In this document: in pieces, positions 1-8,477 of the stretch
Layout of the letters: the number at the start of each line of letters is the position of its first letter
Numbering within the stretch: the stretch's first letter is position 1
From: Pythium myriotylum
Lineage: Eukaryota > Oomycota > Peronosporomycetes > Pythiales > Pythiaceae
NCBI GenBank assembly: GCA_023091665.1
Contig: JALJCQ010000021.1
Coordinates: 248,001-312,000 of the forward strand
DNA length: 64,000 nucleotides
Direction: 5' to 3'
Program-made: the position numbers and the translations under genes
The notes under the pieces: generated by a model
Told to the model about the DNA's origin: nothing
The model's input: the letters and a program-made list of their open reading frames with translations, nothing else
The model's database searches: none

Positions 1-128
1 TAACAACCTGGGTACCCCAGCCACTCTCGAGCCGAGAACTCGGCGAGACTTGCAATTTGATAGGGGCTTCGCCCAAAAAAATGAAGGTACGACCATCACT
101 CGCGCGAGAAAGGCGGTCTCCATCCGAG

Positions 129-2618
129 TCAAAGCTCTTCAACAGCGGTGACGCGCTGGTAGTCATCCTGGTGGGCCAGCGTGAGCTCCGTGATGTCGAA
201 ATCGTCCAGAAGCCGCACGCGCTGCGCCTCCGACTGCTCGACCACGCGCCGATGCAGCAGCATCATGGGGAACTGCTGGCTGTCGAGCATCACGCGCGCG
301 ATGGTCTGCGGAGCTGTGATGGCTGCGAGTGGATCACTGATGCTGGATGGGAGGAGAGTCGGCAAGAAGACTGCAATCACAACAGCAAGCACGAGCAGTG
401 CGCAGCCTGCGAAGGAGAGCCACGCATTCTGAGTCGGCACCGAAATCCACACGACGACGTCCTGGGTGTTGAGGTCGAACTTAAGCGTCGCCTTGTTCGC
501 GGCTAGTTGCACTGCGTCTTTGACGGCGGCATTCTGAAACAAGAAGAAGGTCGCAGCCGTGTAGGCAGTCTGGAAGCCGTGTTCAATGTACATGTGGTTG
601 TTGACTTGAGTGAATAGTACCGACTCGATGTCGGCGTCGCAGGCTGTCGACACGGTCTGGTTGGTCCAGTTGACTCGATCGACATTGTGAGGTAGTAGCA
701 CTTCTCGGACAAACGTACTTACCTCAACTAACGGCACAGAACGAGGTTTGAATACGAAAATATGTGTGGAAGGCACGATGGCGTTAGTCGGTAGCGCGTC
801 AGCGCTCACGACAAGGTGTTGGTCAGGCTGAGTTACTAAGCCGTCTGAGCTCAATGATGACGGCAAGAGCGGCAGCTGGAGACCCATACAGCGGCTGTCC
901 GAGTCGTTGCAATCCGCGTGGAAGACAGTCGAGAGATCCTCAAGTTTCCACGACAGACGACCAATGGTGAACGTGTAGATTTTTCGCAAGTTAGTGATGA
1001 GTGCTGGCTTCCCACCTCCGTCGTCGTGATCTGCATTGTCCGACTTGTTTTGCGTGATAGAGTCTGCCATGAATCGCTTTCCCAACGACGAGATCATGAT
1101 GGATGTTGTGGAGGCATTGCTGCAGTTGAAGTAGGAACTGCCGCGTTGTGTAGATTGCAGTTTGTCGTTGCCGCTTGGGTCCATACATGAGCTAAACGCA
1201 CGCACGTGTTGAGGTGGATCGGTCGCCGAGATCGTCGATCCCGATGAGCGCAGCAGGCAAACAGCTGGCCACGGTCCGCAGTCTTGCGCGGAGCCAGGGC
1301 TGCTTGCCTGATACATTTGGGTGAGCCGCGGATTCGTTGATGGTGTGGTCACCAGTAGACTAGGGTCGAGGTCCACCTCAAATGTCACCGCGTCGAATGT
1401 GATTGTCGGGGAGATATCTACATGGGAAAATGTCATAACGATGTCGTCGCGTGATGTGTTTGTCGCGTTGCGGAACTGGCGCGTCACGGCAGCGACACTC
1501 GCACGAAGGAACCAGTCACGCTGCATCGCTTCGTCAGCCTCAGGTGATAGAGGCAGCAGACCTGTTGCTTGAGCGTGCGACATTGCATTAGATTGGTTAG
1601 GCGCCATCTCCGGGTGTTGTTTACTTGAGTCATCTTTGCCCAAATATGCGTCGACTTCCCCCCACGGAAAGTACCTGGGCGCCACGGTCATCATGTACAG
1701 GAACAGGTCGGCTGCCAGCGAAGCGTTCATGGGGAGGTCAGCGCTCTTGACGCCGCTATTCACAGAGCTGTCGGTCGGGTTCACGACAACACGTAGCGTC
1801 TTGGACGGTAAGGCTTCCTGCAGCACACGGCTCTGCCAGTCGCGCTGGGTGAACCCGAAGTCGATCGTGGGCAGGGGATTCGGGTCGCCGCTCGACTCGT
1901 ATCGCGTCTCGTCCCAATTGCAAATATCTTGCTTAAGTGCCACGCGCGGCAGCACGATGTTCCGTAGCACCGTATTGGAGACCAGATTCGCTGGCGATAG
2001 CTCCGAGACAGTGTTGTTCACAGTCGTGGTCCTCCCAATGATACTTTCGCTCAGCTGTGTCGACACGGAGAGATCGCTCGTTGAGACTACGGCGCGGACT
2101 TCTTGTGGACGGAGCTGGACGTTGAGCGCGTTGAAGGCGTTGCTGATGAGGTAGCCAATGCCCGCGGCAAACACGAGCACCGTCGGCCAGAGTTTCCAGC
2201 TCACTGTCGCCTGCGTGAACTTGTGCGCCAGGAACCGCAGTGTCACGATTTGCACGAGCACGGCCACCATGACTTCCATGGGCTTACTAAATGCCGACGC
2301 TGCGTTACCCGAGTACGAGTTGTAGTCATCGAGCAGTTTGGCGCGTGCTGTGGCGTTTTTTTCATCGGTCTCAAAGCGCGAGACCTCAAAGCCGCGCTGA
2401 AATGTGACCACAAACGCGACAATGAGACCGACGCCGAGCACCGTCACGAGCAGCACTCGTCCTCGGCGGATGGACACCGAGACCGTGAGCCGTGTTTGCA
2501 ACTGGGGGACGTAGTGGCGTACAGGCGTTGCGGAGGGCTGGGAGCTGGCCGGCGACGCAATGGGGTCCATGAATACGACCGAGTCGAGCGACTCGAGCTT
2601 GTGCTTGAGAGTGTTCAT
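129..2618 (-). CDS. Multi-pass membrane protein of unknown function, 829 aa
   Basis: One uninterrupted frame of 829 codons, much longer than chance. The protein has a short cytoplasmic-looking N-terminus, a strong hydrophobic segment at about residues 55-73, two more at about 114-130 and 144-160, a long hydrophilic region of roughly 570 residues with several N-glycosylation sequons (for example NNT, NAS, NAT, NWT), a last membrane segment at about 735-756 and a charged tail of about 73 residues. I infer a large extracellular or luminal loop between the third and fourth segments. No catalytic motif or named family was recognised. The first Met is used because it precedes the basic, Ser/Pro-rich N-terminus; a second Met lies at residue 17. 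It lies outside the amplified block, so it probably marks single-copy flank. Coding is well supported, function is not. Confidence 0.8.
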   Translation of the reverse strand: MNTLKHKLESLDSVVFMDPIASPASSQPSATPVRHYVPQLQTRLTVSVSIRRGRVLLVTVLGVGLIVAFVVTFQRGFEVSRFETDEKNATARAKLLDDYNSYSGNAASAFSKPMEVMVAVLVQIVTLRFLAHKFTQATVSWKLWPTVLVFAAGIGYLISNAFNALNVQLRPQEVRAVVSTSDLSVSTQLSESIIGRTTTVNNTVSELSPANLVSNTVLRNIVLPRVALKQDICNWDETRYESSGDPNPLPTIDFGFTQRDWQSRVLQEALPSKTLRVVVNPTDSSVNSGVKSADLPMNASLAADLFLYMMTVAPRYFPWGEVDAYLGKDDSSKQHPEMAPNQSNAMSHAQATGLLPLSPEADEAMQRDWFLRASVAAVTRQFRNATNTSRDDIVMTFSHVDISPTITFDAVTFEVDLDPSLLVTTPSTNPRLTQMYQASSPGSAQDCGPWPAVCLLRSSGSTISATDPPQHVRAFSSCMDPSGNDKLQSTQRGSSYFNCSNASTTSIMISSLGKRFMADSITQNKSDNADHDDGGGKPALITNLRKIYTFTIGRLSWKLEDLSTVFHADCNDSDSRCMGLQLPLLPSSLSSDGLVTQPDQHLVVSADALPTNAIVPSTHIFVFKPRSVPLVEVSTFVREVLLPHNVDRVNWTNQTVSTACDADIESVLFTQVNNHMYIEHGFQTAYTAATFFLFQNAAVKDAVQLAANKATLKFDLNTQDVVVWISVPTQNAWLSFAGCALLVLAVVIAVFLPTLLPSSISDPLAAITAPQTIARVMLDSQQFPMMLLHRRVVEQSEAQRVRLLDDFDITELTLAHQDDYQRVTAVEEL

Positions 2619-2655
2619 TCTTCCTCCTTCGAAGCGACTTGAGCAATGAGGGCAT

Positions 2656-3929
2656 TCATCGGAGACAAGAAGCTTGTTGAGGGAGCGATGGCAAAATAGA
2701 CAGCGATATCCTGGTGGCTTCGCGACTGAGGCCTTTGGAAATTGTAGTTAAGATGGGTGTGCCGATTTTGACAGGTTTCATGTCTGTCTTCAGTCGGTGT
2801 GCCTGACTACGAACCTACCGACAAGAGCCTTCCATTGTCAACGGAATCTCATCAAATAATATGGAGAGCATCAAGTACAGTACTGTACGAAATCAGCAGA
2901 TTCAAAGAGAAGTGCCGCGTCAGAAGTGACCTTTGCTTGAAGCCATTCTCATATATCCTTTTGGATGCAACTGTAACTGTTTATTCTACGTGCCGTCTCA
3001 ACGCCAGCGATCACTTCAATCGCAAGGCTTGCATACGTTGCCTCTTGGGCGAGTCTGCAGCCACCCCTGAACAACCACACAGCACATATAACGTATCCTC
3101 AACAACTCCCGACGAACTTCAGTCGTGATGAGTATGCCGCCTTCGATGGACACGAGATGGAGAGACGGAGACGCCGTGTCCGTGGCCGAGTGGACCGCCT
3201 TGCGTTCGCGCCAACAAATGAGTTAGTCAACGCTTCCGGGCAAACGTGCTAACTCTGTCGATGATTGAGTCCAGCTCGTCGGGGTTTCCCACGTCTCTCT
3301 CCTTCGTCGTTGTTGTAACTGGGTCGTTTCAGCACTTGGCCAGAAGAAAGGGCCTGCCAATGCCTTGGTTCACCGACTGGGTGCTAGGCTTAACTTCTCG
3401 AAGTGTTTTCCTCGTGAGCTCTCAACCGTCAAATCCCCAGTGGCCCACTGGCACCCAAACAACAAATGCCTCTCGCTCCGCCATCGACTTCTTTCCCCAT
3501 GAGATGCGCCATCGCACTCCCCTATGGCGCATCGCATATCACGGATGGAGAAAAAATGGCCAACCTGGATTTTAGTAATGCGAGAAGCGTCGCGCTAGAC
3601 GCGATAAATCCACCGGATTTCACCTTGAAGCACTCTGTGAAAGTGGGTTACTGCTAGATTCATCTCTCAAAACATTTTAGCAGCATATCATCTTCTTCGT
3701 CATTCACCATAACGACCACCTCGTCAAATATCTCGTTCCCCCCTCCCACGTAACCGCCCCTCCCTGGATACCCATGGCATTCATTCCAAAGATCCCCTTG
3801 CTCTGAAGTGGTCCGACGGAACGTACAGATCAGAATGGCTTCAAAATGTTTGTCGTTGCAAGTCAGCTCTACACACGACCGCTCTCGGTTTCGAATAGCG
3901 TTTCCTCACACCACAGCGGTGTCGACTGA
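2656..3929. other. Intergenic stretch, nothing recognised
   Basis: About 1.3 kb between the membrane protein gene and the LINE insertion. Only short frames occur, with no recognisable domain. The upstream region of the membrane protein gene lies at its left end, but no clear initiator was seen. Confidence 0.5.
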
Positions 3930-3947
3930 ACATGTTGCAAGAGATCA

Positions 3948-4726
3948 ACACCCAACCAGTACTCCAATTCACTCTGGGCGGCAGCAGAGAAGCAGCTGGA
4001 TGCTGTGTATCTATATCCAGACCCAGAGATCGAGGGAAGTTCACCCACCGCACGATCTTAAGCTATTGGAGCCAACTCCGCACGACAGCCCCCCGGACAC
4101 AAGAAGTGCACAGAGAAGTCCGACTCTATTTTGACGGAGGAGCCAGGGGCAACCCTGGAGAGGCTGGTAGCGGTTGCGTCATACTCGAGCGACTACCGTC
4201 AGAAGCAGAGTGGAAGCTCACATGGTGGGCGTCTATATACGTCGGCCCGCACAACACCAACAACGAGGCAGAACACATTGCAATGAACTATGGTGTCCAA
4301 GAATGCGTGCGGCGTTATGAGAACCAGACAGTTGACATCACCATTATCGGAGACAGTGAACTCGTACTGAGACAGATCACGGGCCTCACCAGATGCAAAT
4401 CCGGACGATTAGATCGACACCGTCGCCGAACGACGCGACTCCTGAGTTCGCTCGCACGGGTGACGGTACGACACACCCTCCGGACCGGCAACAAAATGGC
4501 CGACCACCTCGCCAATGTGGCTATGGATACAAACACAACCCAGCACGCGACTGTCGTATGGACAGACATCGACTCAACCGTTCAGACCTACCTCGATAAC
4601 GACGCGTCACATGCGCACCGACCAATCACCCCACGACACGACCTGAGAAAAGACATCCAACGGGCCATTCGCGAACAGGAGGCAGTCTCAATCCCACCCA
4701 AGCGCAAACGCACACGGTCGCACTAG
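3948..4726 (+). pseudogene. C-terminal RNase H domain of a LINE ORF2 (5'-truncated)
   Basis: The open frame runs from the target duplication (an ATG at 3932 lies inside it) to a stop at 4724-4726. Counting from that ATG, the type I RNase H set is complete: Asp68 in YFDGGARGNPG, Glu112 in NNEAEH, Asp141 in IIGDSELV, His181 and Asp191 in KMADHLANVAMD. In non-LTR elements this domain degrades the RNA template strand. The missing 5' end removes endonuclease and reverse transcriptase, so the copy cannot move alone. Whether the domain is expressed is unknown. Confidence 0.82.
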
Positions 4727-4812
4727 ATACCGACGAGGAGTCGATATGACGGGCAGTCACCTTAGCTGTACTGACAATCTAACTCCTGGAAATAAAAAAA
4801 AAAAAAAAAAAA
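3948..4812 (+). mobile_element. 5'-truncated LINE tail with RNase H and poly(A)
   Basis: The segment ends in a long A run (4793-4814) and is flanked by an 18-bp direct repeat, ACATGTTGCAAGAGATCA, at 3930-3947 and 4814-4831 (the repeat and A run share the boundary A). This is the signature of target-primed reverse transcription. Only the C-terminal part of ORF2 is present, so it is a 5'-truncated insertion about 0.87 kb long. The perfect target duplication and open RNase H frame suggest a young insertion. It sits just outside the left edge of the amplified protease block. Confidence 0.88.
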
Positions 4813-4831
4813 AACATGTTGCAAGAGATCA

Positions 4832-5062
4832 TGAGATCACGATCGCACACTTATCGTACTTACACGAATCGCTTAAGTGTTCCGCAGAGCGGCCTCCCCA
4901 CGCACTGTCAGGTACGAGTCGAATCGCGAAGTCATTTTACGGTAGATCGAAGTACTAGCCCTCTACTCCCAGCTACGTGATGCTCGCTAGCCACACGTCC
5001 TGCACAGCTGCTCTAGAATAGTCTAGAACGGCTTCAACTGCAATGATCTGTACATTCTTTGG
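4832..5062. other. Unique flank left of the amplified block
   Basis: No gene or repeat recognised. Sequence homologous to the far right end of the block (near 55543) starts at about 5063, so this stretch is outside the amplification. Confidence 0.5.
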
Positions 5063-5402
5063 TAGTAGACCCGCACTTTGAGGTTGCTGACCCAAGTCAA
5101 ACGTTGCTACATCCATGCCGTCGAGACTGTACTGTCTTGTAACGTTAATCGAAGCTTTTCTTCCCACACACGGCAGCAAAACGAGAACTCAATGCAAAGT
5201 CTCTCCCATTGACTCTCTCCCCCCTTCCTTACCTTACGCAGATTTGAATTGCGAAGATACAAGCATACCACAAAAAGGAGACTGCTGATGCCACTGAGCA
5301 ATCTCGCTGTAGGCGTTCACACAGTGGTAACCCACTACACTCCAACTTTCAACAACAACAACTGAGCAATCTCAAGTGATCGAAGACCGGTACTACATTT
5401 AG

Positions 5403-5408
5403 TTTATT
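5403..5408 (-). terminator. Candidate polyadenylation signal of A1
   Basis: AATAAA on the minus strand, about 86-91 bases after the A1 stop codon. The same signal follows A2 (13775-13780), A3 (22430-22435) and, on the plus strand, A4 (55175-55180). Confidence 0.45.
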
Positions 5409-5493
5409 GCATACGACACTAGATACTCGACGCTTCAAAACGGCCCCACCAAACAGAGTGACCAGCGCCCATTCAATCCTCCCACTTCATTAG

Positions 5494-6258
5494 TTACACC
5501 CACGTCGCGTTCGGCGCGTTCGCCTGGATCCAGCTCTTGACGTACGACACCTTCGAGTACACGCCCGGCTTGTTGGTGCGGCCACAGCCGTCACCCCACG
5601 ACACAACACCGATGAGCAGGTCCTGCGAGGTCTGCTCGAGGATGATCGGTCCACCCGAGTCGCCCTGGCACGAGTCCTTGTTGGTCGCGCCACCGGCACA
5701 GAACATGGTCGGCGTGATCTTGGCGCCCGTGAGACCGGCAGCCTTGCACTGCGCGTCCGTGAGCACGGGCACGTTCACGCGGAGCAGCTCGCTCGACTGG
5801 GAGCCGCCCTCGGAGGTGGTGCCCCAGCCCATGACGGCCGCGGACTGGCCCGCGAACGTCTCCGAGTCGGCCGAGTACAGCTTGACCGGCGGGAACTTGG
5901 ACGGTGTGGCGAGCTCGATGATGTTGTAGTCGTAGGTGATGGTGCCCGAGTTGTAGCTCGGGTGACGCGTCTCCTTCTTCACGGCGATGCGCTCGCCATC
6001 AGTCGAGCCGCTCAGGTAGTGCGAGCCGATGGAGATGTACTTGGCGATGCCGGCGCAGTGGCCAGCCGTGAGCACGTGCGTGGGCGAGATGAGCGAACCG
6101 CCGCACGAGGCCGAGCCCGTGATCGTGCGACGCAGACCGACCGTGTAGGTCTTGGTGCCGGCCGGCACGACGGTGCCGCCGAGGATGAGCGGGTCGATGT
6201 TGGCCTGGGCGTTGGCGAGGGCGGCCGTGGCGGCGAGGAGAGCGACGGCGGTCTTCAT
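5494..6258 (-). CDS. A1: secreted trypsin-like serine protease (S1A), GIP-related
   Basis: A 254-aa trypsin-fold protein expected to be secreted. Residues 1-17 form a signal peptide ending ANA. ILGG at 25-28 corresponds to the mature trypsin N-terminus (IVGG). The triad is complete: His67 in LTAGHC, Asp110 in TYDYNII, Ser201 in CQGDSGGP. Asp195, at the base of the S1 pocket, predicts cleavage after Lys or Arg. Cysteines pair as 52-68, 171-187 and 197-225. A sequon, NAT, sits at 250-252. The start was chosen at the Met before the signal peptide; the frame runs 16 codons further upstream through the transcript leader. The fold and SGGSL/SWGDGCG blocks resemble Phytophthora glucanase inhibitor proteins, but those lack triad residues, so an active protease is the better reading. 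The residue before ILGG is Leu, so activation would not be tryptic. A1 differs from A2 and A3 at residue 118 (Thr, not Glu) and near the C-terminus (Ala in IQANAP). Confidence 0.9.
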   Translation of the reverse strand: MKTAVALLAATAALANAQANIDPLILGGTVVPAGTKTYTVGLRRTITGSASCGGSLISPTHVLTAGHCAGIAKYISIGSHYLSGSTDGERIAVKKETRHPSYNSGTITYDYNIIELATPSKFPPVKLYSADSETFAGQSAAVMGWGTTSEGGSQSSELLRVNVPVLTDAQCKAAGLTGAKITPTMFCAGGATNKDSCQGDSGGPIILEQTSQDLLIGVVSWGDGCGRTNKPGVYSKVSYVKSWIQANAPNATWV

Positions 6259-6304
6259 GGAGGTGGCTGGAGGTGGTGTGCTTGGTGGTTTGCTGGCGGA
6301 TTGC

Positions 6305-6311
6305 AAAGTGA
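6305..6311 (-). promoter_or_regulatory. Initiator of A1
   Basis: TCACTTT on the minus strand, within CTCACTTTGCAATCC, about 48 bases before the A1 ATG. It fits the oomycete initiator (YCAYTYY inside GCTCATTYYNCAWTTT). Copies: A2 14677-14683, A3 23332-23338, A4 (plus) 54272-54278, D1 31020-31026. The leader that follows, CAGCAAACCACCAAGC, is shared with B and D. Confidence 0.7.
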
Positions 6312-7658
6312 GAGGCAGTCTCGACGAATTACTCGAGGGACAGGAGGGCGGTCACTCCTGTCGTGCGGATCCCTCCGTTGCCGTTCAGGGCACCCACCGG
6401 ATGATTCTGCCCTTTGGGTGAGGCCTCCAGCTGAGCCGTCGTGACCGACAGGTTGACAGGTGAGCGGGTAACCAGAAACGAGATTCGGGCAGGATCAGAC
6501 CTTCACGAATCATGAAGTCGTGCAATCATGTCGTTTCTATGTGCGGGTAGAAATTCGACCGTTTTACAGTAGTATGACCGAGTCAAAAGACGGTGAGGCC
6601 TGAAGACCAAACATTGTGCTTTGTAGGATTTGGTCGAAGACTCGAGTGTGTGGCTGGCTGGTGGAATGGACTTTGTCGCTCGGCGGGTCCTTCAACCTTC
6701 TAGATCACGGGCGCCCACCCCTGTATTAAATTACGAGTCTGGTCTCCCTCACGTTATCGATTCAATTTGGCCAGGACCCAGACCGCTGAGCTCTCGAACA
6801 CTACTCTAACGTTAGTAAAGTTAGTACTTTGTACACTACTTTTAGTATGTGGTCGACACCCACGATTGACAGGTGGGCCCCACCTGTCGAGTGTGTGCGT
6901 CGTCAACAACCCACTCGAACCCGGATCAGACACTCTGGGCGAAGTCAGGTCAGGTCGATCATCAACTATCGACTACCGCAGTTTCCCGCTGATTATACAG
7001 TACCTTATAACTCTCAGAGACACGCGTGTCGACGTGAGAAGGTCAGATTCCACACACGTGTTTGCTCTTATTGTGCTGGGCTACTTCACTACTATTGTAG
7101 TACCTGTAGCGAGAGGATAACGAATCGTAGGTTTTTGGCATTTTCTCAACGATATTAGCCTACAGTGTGTGTTGTGCTGGGGCATGCTTCCACGAGAATG
7201 AAGAAGAAGAGTCTCCGTTTTTCTGGACAACGAGACGACCGAGTTGAGGGTCTCCTCGTCTTTTCTCTGCGCGCGTCTCGGAAAGTAATCAGACCGAAGT
7301 GAGGAAAAGATGCGGGGCAGCGAGAGAACTCAGGCGTAAATTACGACGACCAGACGAGACGAGGCGAACCACGACGCTATGCCTATGGATGACCGCTAAA
7401 GCAGTACCCACTATTCCAGTACTTGAAGCCCAGCTCGAACCTTCACGGCCAACCGCAAACCCACGAATCCAACACACACAATGCCAAAAGAGAGAAGAGA
7501 AACATCCATTGGAGTTGCATACGACACGACGCGATCCCCTCTTGCACTGCACTGCACTGCACTGCACTATTGCGCAGAGCAACAGCGACGGCCAGCAGGG
7601 ACCGACGGGAATGACTAACTGTAAGTTATCGCAAAAAAAAAAGGGAGGAGACGACTCC
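6312..7658. other. A1-B1 intergenic and A1 upstream region
   Basis: About 1.35 kb with no convincing gene. The part nearest A1 is homologous to the upstream region of D (31.0-31.57 and 37.7-38.66 kb), so A and D share an origin including their promoters. It also holds a (TGCAC)n run near 7544-7568. Copies: 14684-16030, 23339-24685, and 52925-54271 in reverse. Confidence 0.6.
6868..6888. promoter_or_regulatory. Palindrome with paired E-box-like half sites upstream of A1
   Basis: Ten-base arms, GACAGGTGGG and CCCACCTGTC, are perfect inverted repeats around one central base, giving CAGGTG and CACCTG, about 610 bases upstream of the A1 ATG. It is repeated upstream of A2 (15240-15260), A3 (23895-23915) and A4 (53695-53715). 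The otherwise homologous D upstream region has unrelated sequence here. Binding by a bHLH or zinc-finger factor is only a possibility. Confidence 0.4.
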
Positions 7659-8420
7659 TTACACGAAGGTGGCGTTCGGCGCGATGGACAGGATCCAGCT
7701 CTTGGCCGACGACACCTTGGCGTACACGCCCGGCTTGCCCGCCACACCGCAGCCATCGCCCCACGACACGGCGCCGATGAGCACGTCGCCCGACGCCTGC
7801 TCGAGGATGATCGGGCCTCCAGAGTCGCCCTGGCACGAGTCCTTGTTCGACTTGCCGCCGGCGCAGAACATGGTGGTCGAGATCGTGCCGCTGAGACCAG
7901 CCGCCTTGCAGGCCGCGTCCGTGAGGATCGGCACGTCCACGCGCAAGAGCTCGTTGGACTGCGTGCCGCCCGACGACGTGGTGCCCCAGCCCATGGTCGT
8001 GGCGGTCGAGCCGGCGTACGTGAGCGGGTCGGCCGAGAGCAGCTTCACGGGCGAGTACGCCGTCACGGGCGACGCCAGCTCGATGATGTTGTAGTCGTAC
8101 GTGAGCGTGTTCGAGTTGAAGCTCGGGTGGCGCGTCTCCTTCTTGACAGCGATGCGCACGCCATCGCTCGAGCCGCTCAGGTAGTGCGTGCCGACCGCGA
8201 CGTACTTGGCGTAGCCGTTGCAGTGGCCGGCCGTGAGCACGTGCGTGGGCGTGATGAGCGAGCCACCGCAGAAGTCCGAGCCCGTCGCGGTCTGGCGCAG
8301 GCCGACCGTGTAGGTCTTGGTGCCCTTTGGCACGACGGTGCCGCCGAGGATGAGCGGGTTGACATCGGCGGCGTGGGCGACAGCGGCCGTGGTGGCGACG
8401 AGAGCGGCGGCGACCTTCAT
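7659..8420 (-). CDS. B1: secreted trypsin-like serine protease (S1A), GIP-related
   Basis: 253 aa. The signal peptide is residues 1-17 (ending AHA), followed by a seven-residue pro-segment and ILGG at 24-27. His66, Asp109 and Ser200 form a complete triad; Asp194 gives a trypsin-type S1 pocket. Three disulfides are expected, and the C-terminal sequon is NATFV (N249). The frame extends 84 codons upstream of the chosen Met, but that stretch is leader and promoter sequence, and the initiator lies between it and the chosen ATG. Compared with A, B has SDFCGG in place of SASCGG, a different 110-130 loop (SPVTAYSPVKLLSADPLTY) and Lys before GTKTYTV. All four B copies encode the same protein. B is transcribed towards A and divergently from C. 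Confidence 0.9.
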   Translation of the reverse strand: MKVAAALVATTAAVAHAADVNPLILGGTVVPKGTKTYTVGLRQTATGSDFCGGSLITPTHVLTAGHCNGYAKYVAVGTHYLSGSSDGVRIAVKKETRHPSFNSNTLTYDYNIIELASPVTAYSPVKLLSADPLTYAGSTATTMGWGTTSSGGTQSNELLRVDVPILTDAACKAAGLSGTISTTMFCAGGKSNKDSCQGDSGGPIILEQASGDVLIGAVSWGDGCGVAGKPGVYAKVSSAKSWILSIAPNATFV

Positions 8421-8461
8421 GGCGAGGGAGGTGGTGGGTGGTGGCTTGGTGGTTTGCTGGT

Positions 8462-8477
8462 GAATTGCAAAGTGAGC
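8462..8477 (-). promoter_or_regulatory. Oomycete core promoter (initiator) of B1
   Basis: On the minus strand GCTCACTTTGCAATTC, about 45 bases before the ATG, matches 14 of 16 positions of the oomycete start-site consensus GCTCATTYYNCAWTTT. Copies: B2 16834-16849, B3 25489-25504, B4 (plus) 52106-52121. Confidence 0.8.

Noticed and set aside
5494..6258. Reading the catalytic Asp as mutated to Asn (YDYN)
   Set aside because: An ungapped alignment with trypsin places the Asp of TYDYN at position 102; the Asn is two residues further.
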